Positions 29,575 through 37,913 of a stretch of 64,000 bases of DNA are shown one piece after another. The notes beneath the pieces are model-generated. The model saw nothing but the letters and a program-made list of their open reading frames with translations, did no database searches and was not told where the DNA came from. The position numbers and the translations under genes are program-made. Position 1 is the first letter of the stretch, and every line of letters begins with the position of its first letter. The stretch comes from Pararhizobium arenae (GTDB taxonomy: Bacteria; Pseudomonadota; Alphaproteobacteria; Rhizobiales; Rhizobiaceae): the NCBI RefSeq assembly GCF_001931685.1, contig NZ_MOOY01000003.1:350419-414418 (forward strand), read 5' to 3'.

Positions 29575-31803
29575 TCAGTTCGCAATGTTGCTGGCCTCCG
29601 TTCTTGCGCCCTTCCGCGCCGGCGGCGTGCCGGCTTCGGCAATCTTGCCGGAGGCAGGGATTTTCAGCGGTGACGCCTTGTCGAACTTTTCGCCGATCGA
29701 TTTCAGGAGACGGGTGACGTCCGCGGACAAAGAGCGGGGACGGACAAGCGGCGGCAGCGCGTTGTCATCGGGTTTCGCGGTCTCCACCGACGTGTCCGCG
29801 CTCGGATCGGGCAGCGGATTTTCGATGCCTGGGATGGCGCGGTGCTCGATGCCCTGTTCGGCATAATCCATCAGGCGCTTGAAGGTCATGGCGGGCAGCG
29901 AGCCGCCGGTCATGTTGTTGGTCGAGGTGTAATCGTCGTTTCCGAACCAGACGGCGGTGGTGTAATCGCCGGTGAAGCCGACGAACCAGGCGTCGCGATA
30001 GGCCTGCGTCGTGCCGGTCTTGCCGCCTGTCACGATACCGTGGTCGAGGGCGGCCTTGCGGGCCGTGCCGATGATCGGGATCTGGGTCAGCATGTAGTTC
30101 ATCGAGGCATTGGCCTGTTCTGACAGCACCCGCTTGGCCGGCGGAGCGTCGCGGCCGAAATCGTAGAGGATATCGCCGTCGTAGTTCAGGATCTGGCTGA
30201 TGCCGTGGCGGCGCGACTGCATGCCGCCGGCGGGGAAGACGGCATAGGCTGTCGCCTGATCGAGGACCGTGACTTCCGAGGTGCCGAGCGGCATGGTCTT
30301 GTCGGTGCGGATCGGCGTCTCGACGCCCATTTTCTTTGCCGTTTCAGCAATGATCTCGGTGCCGAGTTCATCCTTGGCAAGGCGCACGGGGACGGTGTTG
30401 ATCGACTTGGCAATCGCGGTGAGCATCGTCACGCGGCCCGAATAGGAGCGGGCATAGTTTTGCGGAGACCAGCCGCGCCACGTGACGGGAGCATCGCTGA
30501 TGGTCGATTCGGGCGTGAAGCCTTTTTCCATCGCGGCGGCATAGGTATAGACCTTGAAGGACGAGCCCGGCTGGCGCAGGGCCTTGGTGGCGCGGTTGAA
30601 CTGGCTTTCGCCATAATCCCGCCCGCCGACCATGGCGCGCACGGCGCCGCCGTTTTCGACCATCACCAAGGCACCCTGCTTGACCTTGTAGCTTTCGCCA
30701 TACTGGCGAAGGCTGGATTCGACGGATTCTTCCGCCGCCTGCTGCAGGCCCATGTCGATGGTGGTGCGCACGATGAGGGAATGCTGGGCGAAGGGTGCGG
30801 CGATGCGCTGGACTTCGTCGAACGCCCAATCGAGGAAGAAATCCGGCGCACTGACCTTGGCGCGGTCGACGACCGTTGCCGGAGTGAGGCGGGCGGCAAT
30901 GACCTGGCCTTCCGTCATCAGGCCACCCTGGACGAGGTTGGTCAGCACCTCGTTGGCGCGGGCGCGGGCGGCGGGCAGATTGACGTGCGGGGCGTAGCGG
31001 GCCGGTGCTTTGAAAAGACCCGCAAGCATGGCGCTTTCGGCCAGATTGATATCGGTGATGTTCTTGCCGAAATAGAACTGCGAGGCGGCTGCCGCGCCGA
31101 ATGTGCCGCCGCCCATATAGGCGCGGTCGAGATAAAGGCGCAGGATTTCCTTTTTCGACAGGTTGCATTCCAGCCAGACGGCGAGGAAAGCTTCCTTGAT
31201 CTTGCGCTCGATGGTGCGCTCGTTCGACAGGAACAGGTTTTTCGCAAGTTGCTGGGTGAGCGTTGAGCCGCCCTGCACGACGCCGCCGGCCTGGGCGTTG
31301 ATGGTCATGGCGCGGGCGAGGCCGAGGAAATCGATGCCCCAATGATCGAAGAAGCGGCGGTCTTCCGTGGCGAGCACGGCCTTGATCAGCGTATCCGGCA
31401 GTTCGTCGATGGGGACGGAATCCTCGTGGATGATGCCGCGGTGGCCGATCTCGTTGCCGTAGCGATCAAGGAAGGTGACGGCGAAATCGCTTTGCGCCCG
31501 CCAGTTGCCCTTGGTTTCCTCGAAGGCGGGCAGCGCCAGCGCCAGCATCAGAACGGCGCCGACCGTGCCCCAGGTCATGCCCTCGCCGAGCACCTCGAAC
31601 AGCGCCTTCTTCCAGCCGCGTACGCGAAAACGGCGGAAGAAGATGGTGATGTCTTCCCACCAGACGGCAAGGCGGAAGCCGGCATTCCACACCGTCGAAT
31701 CGATCCAGGAATCGATGCGCAGCAGGATATGGCGCTTCTTGGCGGGAGTTTCCTCCGGGGTATCTTCCTGCACGGTCTGAATGTCCTGATCGCCTGATGT
31801 CAT
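29575..31803 (-). CDS. Penicillin-binding protein 1A, bifunctional transglycosylase/transpeptidase
   Basis: 742 residues. A cytoplasmic tail, one membrane segment about 76-94, then a GT51 transglycosylase (VLATEDRRFFDHWGIDFLG, GGSTLTQQLAKN) and a penicillin-binding transpeptidase domain with the SxxK motif in RQPGSSFKVY, SIN in AKSINTVPVR and KTGTTQ. Polymerises and cross-links peptidoglycan in the periplasm. The start is the ATG at 31803 (AGGGTG upstream). The C-terminal 80 residues are low in complexity. Confidence 0.94.
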   Translation of the reverse strand: MTSGDQDIQTVQEDTPEETPAKKRHILLRIDSWIDSTVWNAGFRLAVWWEDITIFFRRFRVRGWKKALFEVLGEGMTWGTVGAVLMLALALPAFEETKGNWRAQSDFAVTFLDRYGNEIGHRGIIHEDSVPIDELPDTLIKAVLATEDRRFFDHWGIDFLGLARAMTINAQAGGVVQGGSTLTQQLAKNLFLSNERTIERKIKEAFLAVWLECNLSKKEILRLYLDRAYMGGGTFGAAAASQFYFGKNITDINLAESAMLAGLFKAPARYAPHVNLPAARARANEVLTNLVQGGLMTEGQVIAARLTPATVVDRAKVSAPDFFLDWAFDEVQRIAAPFAQHSLIVRTTIDMGLQQAAEESVESSLRQYGESYKVKQGALVMVENGGAVRAMVGGRDYGESQFNRATKALRQPGSSFKVYTYAAAMEKGFTPESTISDAPVTWRGWSPQNYARSYSGRVTMLTAIAKSINTVPVRLAKDELGTEIIAETAKKMGVETPIRTDKTMPLGTSEVTVLDQATAYAVFPAGGMQSRRHGISQILNYDGDILYDFGRDAPPAKRVLSEQANASMNYMLTQIPIIGTARKAALDHGIVTGGKTGTTQAYRDAWFVGFTGDYTTAVWFGNDDYTSTNNMTGGSLPAMTFKRLMDYAEQGIEHRAIPGIENPLPDPSADTSVETAKPDDNALPPLVRPRSLSADVTRLLKSIGEKFDKASPLKIPASGKIAEAGTPPARKGARTEASNIAN

Positions 31804-31926
31804 GAGCACCCTGATATTTGCACGGGGCGGGTTTCCAATCTACGCCGGTATCGGTAAACAGCCTTAAAAAACCGGCAATCTTTTGTAGACTGCCAGCAGA
31901 TATCCTCAAAAAGAAGACGATATGTG

Positions 31927-32400
31927 ATGGGGGCCGAGCCCTTCTGGAAAACGAAATCGCTTGCCGAGATGACGGGCGCGGAGTGGGAAAGCCTCTGCGA
32001 CGGCTGCGGGCTCTGCTGTCTCAACAAGCTGGAAGACTGGGATACGGGCGAGATCGCCTGGACCAATATCGGCTGCACGCTGCTCGACGGCGAGAGCTGT
32101 CGCTGTCGCGACTACCCGAACCGCCAGGCGACCGTGCCGGACTGTCTGCAACTGACGCCGGAGATGGTGGCGGAACTCTCCTGGCTGCCGCCGACCTGCG
32201 GCTACCGGCTGGTTCGCGACGGACACGACCTCTACTGGTGGCATCCGCTGGTATCCGGCGATCCCGACACGGTGCACGCCGCCGGCATTTCGGCGCGCGG
32301 GCGGACGGTGAGCGAAGATGATGTCGCGCTCGATGACTACGAGGACTATATCGTGGAGTGGCCGTTGACGGTGGGCGAGGAAAGCAAGGCGAGGGCGTAG
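31927..32400 (+). CDS. YcgN/UPF0260 family cysteine-cluster protein
   Basis: 157 residues. The Cys cluster [12 protein letters not shown], then [20 protein letters not shown] and PTCGYRL fits the UPF0260 (YcgN/YkgJ-like) family, probably an iron-sulfur or zinc protein. [17 protein letters not shown] is also typical. Convergent with the MmcQ-like gene across a single RIME hairpin. Confidence 0.92.
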   Translation: MGAEPFWKTKSLAEMTGAEWESLCDGCGLCCLNKLEDWDTGEIAWTNIGCTLLDGESCRCRDYPNRQATVPDCLQLTPEMVAELSWLPPTCGYRLVRDGHDLYWWHPLVSGDPDTVHAAGISARGRTVSEDDVALDDYEDYIVEWPLTVGEESKARA

Positions 32401-32406
32401 TTTTTT

Positions 32407-32432
32407 CCTTCTCCCCGCAGGCGGGGAGAAGG
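32407..32432. repeat. Single RIME-type hairpin between convergent genes
   Basis: CCTTCTCCCCGC-AG-GCGGGGAGAAGG is a perfect palindrome preceded by TTTTTT on the left side. It is the first-hairpin half of the element at 5615-5738 and probably works as a bidirectional terminator. Confidence 0.8.
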
Positions 32433-32434
32433 GA

Positions 32435-32749
32435 CTACGGAGTTTGCGGCGCCACATTGCGCCAGGCGGTTTCCATCACGCTGTCGATGATGTCTTCGTC
32501 GGCCTCGGTGAAATAGACCGAGGTCCAGCCCTTTGCGCCCCAGCCGCCGGGGACGGCGGAGCAGAGGCCGGGTTCCGTTTCGATCAGGAATCGCTGCTGG
32601 TCGGGCGTGAACTTGAAGACGGCGCGGCCGGGCTCGGGTAGGGTCATGAAGATGCGCTTGCCGACGCGAAAATCGCGTTTGCCGAAATGGGCGCTCTCCA
32701 CCGCGCCCGGCAGGCTCAAGGCCCGCTTTTCCAGGTCCTCCGTCCTCAT
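32435..32749 (-). CDS. MmcQ/YjbR family protein
   Basis: 104 residues. SLPGAVESAHFGKRDFRVG, IFMTLPE and FKFTPDQQRFL, then GGWGAKGWTSVYF, follow the MmcQ/YjbR pattern (CyaY-like fold, weak DNA binding in homologues). Function in the cell unknown. Confidence 0.9.
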   Translation of the reverse strand: MRTEDLEKRALSLPGAVESAHFGKRDFRVGKRIFMTLPEPGRAVFKFTPDQQRFLIETEPGLCSAVPGGWGAKGWTSVYFTEADEDIIDSVMETAWRNVAPQTP

Positions 32750-32808
32750 GGCTGAAGGGTAACATGAATCCGCCGGTGCGCAATGAAAAGAAAATTTGCC
32801 TACATAGG

Positions 32809-32840
32809 AAAATAATCCTAATTATATACTTGACGTACCA
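32809..32840. repeat. Left terminal inverted repeat and target duplication of the IS1595-type element
   Basis: AAAATAAT (32809-32816) is the left 8-bp target duplication. 32817-32840 (CCTAATTATATACTTGACGT then ACCA) is the left inverted repeat, an exact reverse complement of 35189-35212. Confidence 0.95.
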
Positions 32841-32854
32841 AGATTGGAAATGGC

Positions 32855-33037
32855 ATGATTCCCGAGCGTGACAGGCCGGTGATTGAGAGTGTTGAAAAGC
32901 TACCTTCTGGCGCTATCGATGCGGGCGTTGACGTATTGTTGAGGTATTGCCCTGACAGCGCATGTGGAGATGGAATGGACAGGGAAATGGTGGCGGAAAT
33001 CTACGCCGCTATTCGATGCCGGGTAACAGAGTCCTGA
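32855..33037 (+). CDS. Small hypothetical passenger protein
   Basis: 60 residues beginning MIPERDRPVIESVEKLPSG and containing GVDVLLRYCPDSACGDGMD. It starts 15 bases inside the left inverted repeat. No domain recognised; moderate coding look. Confidence 0.45.
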   Translation: MIPERDRPVIESVEKLPSGAIDAGVDVLLRYCPDSACGDGMDREMVAEIYAAIRCRVTES

Positions 33038-33042
33038 GACGC

Positions 33043-33486
33043 TTAGCGTGTTGTCCGAAGAGTGTTACAGTGGTCGAGGATATCGTGAGCTTTCACAGGC
33101 TTCATCCTGCCGTTGCCCTCTCTAGCCCTGAGGTTGAAGACAACTAGTTCTTTGGTGTTCTTATTGGCTGACCATATGCCATGAACCCAGCCGTTTCTCG
33201 TCCCGGATATGCCGCTGATACTTTTTATGGCCTTGGCGATCTCTGGCCTGTCGAATTTATCTGTTTCCCATTCATCGACCAGCGCAAGGATGAACTTTAC
33301 ACGGGCTTCGAAAGTCGGGATTCGATAATATCCCATCATAGACATGTTCGCGCTTGAGCCCATAACGGCGGCAAGTGCGAAAACCATGGCTGTTTCTGCG
33401 TCTGCCCATGCCACAACCATATTGCCGAGCGCCGCTGCGACATCCGGGTAGTCCTCCAAGTTATTAATGTCGGTGAAGTGATCCAT
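33043..33486 (-). CDS. Hypothetical passenger protein
   Basis: 147 residues from the ATG at 33484-33486. An all-helical-looking protein (VAAALGNMVVAWADAETAMV, FEARVKFILALVDEWETDKF) ending with GTRNGWVHGIWS and DILDHCNTLRTTR. The R-N-x-x-x-H pattern and helical content recall HEPN-like proteins, but this is only a resemblance. Its start codon overlaps that of a divergent small gene. Confidence 0.6.
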   Translation of the reverse strand: MDHFTDINNLEDYPDVAAALGNMVVAWADAETAMVFALAAVMGSSANMSMMGYYRIPTFEARVKFILALVDEWETDKFDRPEIAKAIKSISGISGTRNGWVHGIWSANKNTKELVVFNLRAREGNGRMKPVKAHDILDHCNTLRTTR

Positions 33487-33667
33487 GAGTGATTCCGAAA
33501 AACAGGTTGACGAAAAGAAGGGTGACGAGGTTCTTCGGCGCATGCTGAAGACGCCGCCGGAACCAAGAAATTTGGAATCTCCGCCAAAGAAGCGGCTACC
33601 TAGAAATACAAAGGACGACTCCCCGGCTCATACATCTGGTACAAGCCGGGGCGACGTTAAGAGTTAA
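33485..33667 (+). CDS. Small basic hypothetical passenger protein
   Basis: 60 residues, MSDSEKQVDEKKGDEVLRRM followed by LKTPPEPRNLESPPKKRLP. Proteins of this short KTPP-containing type are frequent beside mobile elements. Its ATG (33485-33487) shares two bases with the reverse-strand ATG of the neighbouring gene. Confidence 0.5.
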   Translation: MSDSEKQVDEKKGDEVLRRMLKTPPEPRNLESPPKKRLPRNTKDDSPAHTSGTSRGDVKS

Positions 33668-33906
33668 TTTGGCGGGCCATTCTGGGTCTGAACCAGAAGT
33701 TTCCAGCGGATATCGCCCTTAGTGGTCGAGTGCTGGCGGTGGTTCTGAGGTGGAAATGGGTCGCCCGCATTGCAGGCGACTTCATCTCTGCAATTTGTGC
33801 AGAGGTATATTCCAGAGTGCGGCACTTTCGCCCCAGGCAAGTGAACTGCATCGAATTGGGCCGAAGTCGAGTGTGATAGCTCATTGCCATTCTTGTATAA
33901 GGCCAT
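33664..33906 (-). CDS. Small zinc-ribbon-like passenger protein
   Basis: 80 residues from the ATG at 33906, preceded by AGGAGATAATCCACC. The core HLPGAKVPHSGIYLCTNCRD, EVACNAGDPFPPQNHRQH and IRWKLLVQT has a CxxC pair, further Cys and several His, suggesting a metal-binding fold. Similar small proteins are commonly carried by mobile DNA; no function is known to me. Confidence 0.7.
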   Translation of the reverse strand: MALYKNGNELSHSTSAQFDAVHLPGAKVPHSGIYLCTNCRDEVACNAGDPFPPQNHRQHSTTKGDIRWKLLVQTQNGPPN

Positions 33907-34164
33907 GGTGGATTATCTCCTGTGTATGCCACAGGATGACTTGACGACTCTGCCCTCAGGCTTAAAGTCTGCAATGGAAGCATATCGAGCCGTCCTGTGG
34001 CTTGGTTACGTTGACGGCGGCGAATCACCACAATTCGCCGCCGTTTCCATTGGAACGCAACGAGAACGATCTCGACAAGACCCGTTAAAGAGATTCAATC
34101 AGGAGTTTCTTACTTATCCCGCGCTAATTTTCGTCGTTTGCACAGAATTTTGCGCGCCTTTTGC

Positions 34165-35148
34165 TTAGGCGTGAGCGCTTTCGTTAGTCCGCCGATAGGT
34201 CAGCCGCTTGTCGCGAGCATTGCGAAGCAGGTCTTCTGCGCGTTCTGCGTCTGAAATTTTCAAGGCGGCGCGGCGGTTATACCTAAAATCGAATTCCGCA
34301 AGGTAGCGATGAAGATGGGCTTCGCCGCAATGCTGATATACGCCGATCATGCCACGCTTGAAGACTGAGAAGACGCCTTCGATTGTGTTCGAATGAATAG
34401 CAAAGCCGTCCTCATAGCGGACGTATTCTTTTCGGGAGTGCTTCGTTGTCTTGTGGCTGGCGTATTCCCTGCCAGTCTCGGTGTAAAGGCGGCTTTCATC
34501 GGTGATGAGGTTCGTCTCGCGGGTGACGTTGCGGACGAGGACTTCGCGAACGCTATCCTTGGTGGCGTGATTGATATGGAAGGTGCGAACCTTCCCGCCG
34601 CGCTCGACAAGACCAATGATGACACGCTTCTGTGCGCCGCCAGCCTTGCCGCTCTTTGTCGGGGTGGCGATACGGCCACGGGAAAGCTTGGCAGGGGTTT
34701 CGCGCTTGCCGATATAAGTCTCGTCGGCTTCAACAGTTTTGCCTTCGCCGCCGAGAGGGCCGGAAGACTTTACGTTTTCTTTCATGGCTTCGCGAATGCG
34801 ATGGGCCATAAACCAAGCAGTCTTGTAGGTGACGCCAAGCATGCGGTGAAGCTGGTGGGCGCTCATGCCCTTCTTTGAAGCGGCCATTAGGTGCGTAGCA
34901 AGTACCCACTTGTTCAGGGCGATCTTGGAGCGCTCGAAAACGGTGCCAACGGTCACAGTGAAAGGATCGCGGCAAGCGTTGCACTTGTAGACGCCGGGGC
35001 GAGTGGACTTGCCAGCCAGCTTGGTAATCGTCTGCTGATCGGAGTTGCCGCAATGGGGGCAGATAGGGCCGTTCGGCCAATGGATCGACTCAAGGTGTTC
35101 GCGGGCCTTTTCGGCGTCGGTGTAAATGGCGTTTGTCAGGTCGAACAT
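34165..35148 (-). CDS. IS1595-family (ISXO2-like) transposase
   Basis: 327 residues from the ATG at 35148 (GAGGGATTAGCC upstream). An N-terminal zinc ribbon has Cys30/33 and Cys56/59 (CPHCGNSDQ, YKCNACRDPF), followed by a helix-turn-helix region (MSAHQLHRMLGVTYKTAWF) and the ISXO2 catalytic domain: D142 in VEADETYIGK, D217 in ITDESRLY and E257 in HSNTIEGVFS. All three acidic residues are intact, so the element may be active. Confidence 0.95.
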   Translation of the reverse strand: MFDLTNAIYTDAEKAREHLESIHWPNGPICPHCGNSDQQTITKLAGKSTRPGVYKCNACRDPFTVTVGTVFERSKIALNKWVLATHLMAASKKGMSAHQLHRMLGVTYKTAWFMAHRIREAMKENVKSSGPLGGEGKTVEADETYIGKRETPAKLSRGRIATPTKSGKAGGAQKRVIIGLVERGGKVRTFHINHATKDSVREVLVRNVTRETNLITDESRLYTETGREYASHKTTKHSRKEYVRYEDGFAIHSNTIEGVFSVFKRGMIGVYQHCGEAHLHRYLAEFDFRYNRRAALKISDAERAEDLLRNARDKRLTYRRTNESAHA

Positions 35149-35188
35149 GGCTAATCCCTCGATTGATTTCGTTGTACAAAATCTTTCG

Positions 35189-35220
35189 TGGTACGTCAAG
35201 TATATAATTAGGAAAATAAT
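35189..35220. repeat. Right terminal inverted repeat and target duplication
   Basis: 35189-35212 (TGGTACGTCAAGTATATAAT then TAGG) is the right inverted repeat; AAAATAAT at 35213-35220 is the right target duplication. The -35 hexamer of the GTA promoter begins two bases further on. Confidence 0.95.
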
Positions 35221-35222
35221 CC

Positions 35223-35251
35223 TTGACGCCGTGACGGTGCTTTGATAGGGT
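35223..35251 (+). promoter_or_regulatory. Candidate promoter of the GTA operon
   Basis: TTGACG (35223-35228), a 17-base spacer and TAGGGT (35246-35251), about 110 bases before the gp1 start. A good -35 with a poor -10 suits an activator-dependent promoter. GGAAAATAATCC, which resembles the duplicated motif before the GafY-like gene, abuts the -35. Confidence 0.5.
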
Positions 35252-35361
35252 TATGGCACAGTCGAAAAACTGCGGATGAGGCCGGGGCATCGGAGGATGC
35301 GACGGCCTTTTGTATTTGCGCGGCGTGGTTTGGCGCCGCTCAACTTTTGAGGACATCGGGG

Positions 35362-35961
35362 ATGATTGCTGATCTGGATTTCGATCCGGACGTCTTCGGC
35401 TATTGGCCGTCGGTGCCGGGCTATGACGGCGCTGGTCGCGATGAATGGCTGGCGGATGTCGCGGGGCGGGTGGTGCTGGACACCAAGTCCCAGAACACGG
35501 TTTCGCCGCTCGACGAGTTGCAGGACATGCTGAACGGCATGACCAAGGAACTGAAGCAGCAGTTGCAGCAGTTTCAGGCCTTGCGGCAGGCAGCCACGGA
35601 GGCGCTCGGCGAGGAGGGGATCGACCGCAAGGCGGTGCAGGCGGATGCGAAGGCGAGCCTCGAGGCGATGTCGCTGATCATCCGCACGCTCGAAAAGATC
35701 GACAGCCTGCAGAGGACGATTGCCCATGACCGACGAGTCGAGGCCGAAGCCGCAGGCGCCGATGAAAGCTACGAGGCGCTTGTTGCCCACTTCGACGCTC
35801 TCGTCGAGCAGCGGGCTGAAGAGCTTGCCAGGTCCCGGGGGGAAAAAGTTGCCGGTCCCGGCGGGGACGACGGGAGTGGCGGGAAGGATGGAGAGCCGAG
35901 CGGCGAGGCGGAAGACCAAGGCGGTGGTGCAGCGGGCAGAAAAGATTGCCACGCAGCATGA
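35362..35961 (+). CDS. GTA gp1-like protein (small terminase position)
   Basis: 199 residues from the ATG at 35362 (GAGGACATCGGGG upstream). A Trp/Tyr-containing N-terminus (DVFGYWPSVPGYDGAGRDEW) is followed by a long coiled-coil-like helix (LKQQLQQFQALRQAATEALG) and a Gly/Glu-rich tail. It occupies the place of RcGTA gp1, which is the small terminase. The last third overlaps the terminase frame out of phase. Assignment is by position and helical character. Confidence 0.6.
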   Translation: MIADLDFDPDVFGYWPSVPGYDGAGRDEWLADVAGRVVLDTKSQNTVSPLDELQDMLNGMTKELKQQLQQFQALRQAATEALGEEGIDRKAVQADAKASLEAMSLIIRTLEKIDSLQRTIAHDRRVEAEAAGADESYEALVAHFDALVEQRAEELARSRGEKVAGPGGDDGSGGKDGEPSGEAEDQGGGAAGRKDCHAA

Positions 35962-37642
35962 AGATGGCATGGGGAGGCTGGGCGATGCGCTCTGTCGGGC
36001 GGTTGAGGCGGGGCGGGGTTTGAGTGAGAGGCTTGCTGGGTTTTCTCGGCAAAATGCGGACGGAGCGAGTTTGATCGGTGACAAGGAGACGGATTCGCCC
36101 GTTCAGAGTTCGTCGGACGATACCCCCCTCTGCCCTGTCGGGCATCGCCCCCTCAAGGGGGGAGATCGGCAAGGGGTGGCCTCTCGCTCCCAATCTCCCC
36201 CCTTGAGGGGGAGATGTCACGAAGTGACAGAGGGGGGTGATGCGGCGAATACGGAATTTGTGGACGGCTGCCTCTCATCCGTCCCTTCGGCACCGTCTCG
36301 TCGCTCGGGGGGAGAAGAGGCTGGCGGGAGTGAGGACAGTCCGGCTCCTAAGCTTGAAGCCGCACATGGCGACGCGGCGGCGGATCACCAACCGGACCAG
36401 CGCAAACTCTATCGGCGCGTTCTCGCCGACTGGCGGCTGAGCGGGCGGTTGGAGCAGAAGCCTCCCGCCGGCGACTGGCGGGTTTGGCTGCTGATGGGCG
36501 GGCGCGGGTCGGGCAAGACGCGGGCAGGGGCCGAGTGGGTGCAGGGGCTGGCGACGATGCCGGGCGGGCGACCGTTGCGCATCGCGCTGGTGGCGGAGAC
36601 GCTGGGGGATGCGCGCGAGGTGATGATCGATGGCATCTCCGGTATCTGCCGGATCGCGCGGCGAAACCGGCCGGATTTCGAGGCCTCGCGCAAACGGCTT
36701 GTCTGGCCGAACGGCACGGTGGCGCAGATTTTCTCCTCCGAAGACCCCGAAAGCCTGCGCGGGCCGCAGTTCGATTATGCCTGGGCCGATGAGGTGGGGA
36801 AATGGCGGCATGCTGAGGAGACTTTCGACATGCTGCAGTTTGGCTTGCGGCTGGGGAGTGATCCGCGGCTGATGATTACCACGACGCCGCGTCCTCTGCC
36901 GCTGTTGAAGAAATTGATGGCGGAGTCGACGACGGTGATGCGGCGCATCCGCACGCTCGACAATGCAGGTAATCTCGCACCGGGGTTTCTGGAGGCTATG
37001 GCCGGGCGCTATAGCGGCACGCGGCTGGGCCGGCAGGAGCTGGACGGCGAGATGATCGCCGACCGGGAGGACGGGCTCTGGTCTCGCGCGGCGCTCGAGG
37101 CTTTGACGTTGCGCGGGGCGCTGGGCGAGTGCGGGCCGCTGCAGCGGATTGTCGTGGCGGTCGATCCGCCCGCTGGCATCGGGCCGAGTTCCTGTTGCGG
37201 CATTGTGGTTGCGGGGCTCGACCGGACGGGGCGCGGCGTGGTGCTGGCGGATTGTTCGGTGGAAGGCGCAAGCCCTGCCAGCTGGGGCGCTGCGGTGGTG
37301 CGCGCCTTCCGGCGGTTCGATGCCGATCGGGTCGTGGCGGAGGTGAACCAGGGCGGGGAGATGGTGTCAGCCGTGCTGCGCGGGATCGATGCCGGACTGC
37401 CAGTGACGACGGTTCGGGCGACGCGCGGGAAGTGGCTGCGGGCCGAACCGGTGGCGGCGCTCTACGAGCAGGGGCGGGTGGTGCATGCCGGCGCTTTTGC
37501 CGATCTGACCGACCAGATGTGCGACTTCGGACCGGACGGGCTGTCTAACGGGCGCTCACCGGACAGGCTGGATGCGCTCGTCTGGGCGCTGACGGCGCTG
37601 ATGCTGGAAGGAAACGGGGAGCCGCGCGTGCGGGGAATATGA
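35720..37642 (+). CDS. GTA large terminase (gp2), with repeat-containing N-terminal extension
   Basis: The frame is open for 640 codons. The conserved terminase begins near 36400 (LYRRVLADWRLSGRLEQKPP) with Walker A GGRGSGKTRAGAEW, Walker B FDYAWADEVGKW, coupling motif TTTPRPLPLL, and nuclease residues in VAVDPPAG, VAEVNQGG and SPDRLDALVWAL, all intact. The 5' part overlaps gp1 and includes a whole palindromic repeat (36122-36239) read in frame. There is no ATG between the repeat and Walker A, only a GTG at 36260, so the true start is uncertain. It packages host DNA into GTA heads. Confidence 0.82.
   Translation: MPMTDESRPKPQAPMKATRRLLPTSTLSSSSGLKSLPGPGGKKLPVPAGTTGVAGRMESRAARRKTKAVVQRAEKIATQHEDGMGRLGDALCRAVEAGRGLSERLAGFSRQNADGASLIGDKETDSPVQSSSDDTPLCPVGHRPLKGGDRQGVASRSQSPPLRGRCHEVTEGGDAANTEFVDGCLSSVPSAPSRRSGGEEAGGSEDSPAPKLEAAHGDAAADHQPDQRKLYRRVLADWRLSGRLEQKPPAGDWRVWLLMGGRGSGKTRAGAEWVQGLATMPGGRPLRIALVAETLGDAREVMIDGISGICRIARRNRPDFEASRKRLVWPNGTVAQIFSSEDPESLRGPQFDYAWADEVGKWRHAEETFDMLQFGLRLGSDPRLMITTTPRPLPLLKKLMAESTTVMRRIRTLDNAGNLAPGFLEAMAGRYSGTRLGRQELDGEMIADREDGLWSRAALEALTLRGALGECGPLQRIVVAVDPPAGIGPSSCCGIVVAGLDRTGRGVVLADCSVEGASPASWGAAVVRAFRRFDADRVVAEVNQGGEMVSAVLRGIDAGLPVTTVRATRGKWLRAEPVAALYEQGRVVHAGAFADLTDQMCDFGPDGLSNGRSPDRLDALVWALTALMLEGNGEPRVRGI
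36122..36239. repeat. Second-family palindromic repeat inside the terminase frame
   Basis: ACCCCCCTCTG...GGGGGGT ends enclose CCCCCTCAAGGGGGGAGAT and CTCCCCCCTTGAGGGGGAGAT hairpins; the near-identical copy at 39463-39583 is intergenic. Here it reads through without a stop as part of the terminase N-terminal extension. Confidence 0.85.
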
Positions 37643-37687
37643 AAAGAGAGGCATCGCTGCCTCTCATAATCTGACGGACGATTGGGG

Positions 37688-37810
37688 CTACTCGGCCGGT
37701 TCCTTACGAGCCGGCTTTTCCTCGGATGCACCTTCGCGCATCTGGCGCCACTCGTTCTCGAAACGGTCGAAGAGTTCCCGGGATACGGTCCAGGATGCTG
37801 GCTTGGTCAT
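37688..37810 (-). CDS. Small hypothetical protein A (DRFENEWRQMR family)
   Basis: 40 residues, MTKPASWTVSRELFDRFENE then WRQMREGASEEKPARKEPAE. AGGAGTATCGCG precedes the ATG. It lies antisense between the terminase and portal genes. The core DRFENEWRQMR is shared exactly with the next small gene, which argues that both are real. No known domain. Confidence 0.65.
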   Translation of the reverse strand: MTKPASWTVSRELFDRFENEWRQMREGASEEKPARKEPAE

Positions 37811-37913
37811 CGCGATACTCCTGTTTCAAACGCAAATGCGGTGTAGCCACAAATGGGCCGGGCCTGAAACTCTGCACGCCGCGAATGGTTCCGGCGTGTT
37901 TCGGATTTTTCGA

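Larger units (their letters stand above)
32817..35212. mobile_element. IS1595-family insertion element with passenger genes
   Basis: 2,396 bp bounded by 24-bp perfect inverted repeats and an 8-bp direct duplication AAAATAAT, the duplication length known for IS1595. It encodes an ISXO2-like transposase at the right end and about 1.3 kb of passenger sequence with up to four small genes. It interrupts the region directly upstream of the GTA promoter: the joined empty site would read CATAGGAAAATAATCCTTGACG. Perfect ends and duplication point to a recent insertion. Confidence 0.95.

Noticed and set aside
33905-34164. Forward frame in the IS element (33884-34168)
   Set aside because: No ribosome site or recognisable domain; it overlaps the supported reverse gene start and reads into the transposase 3' end.
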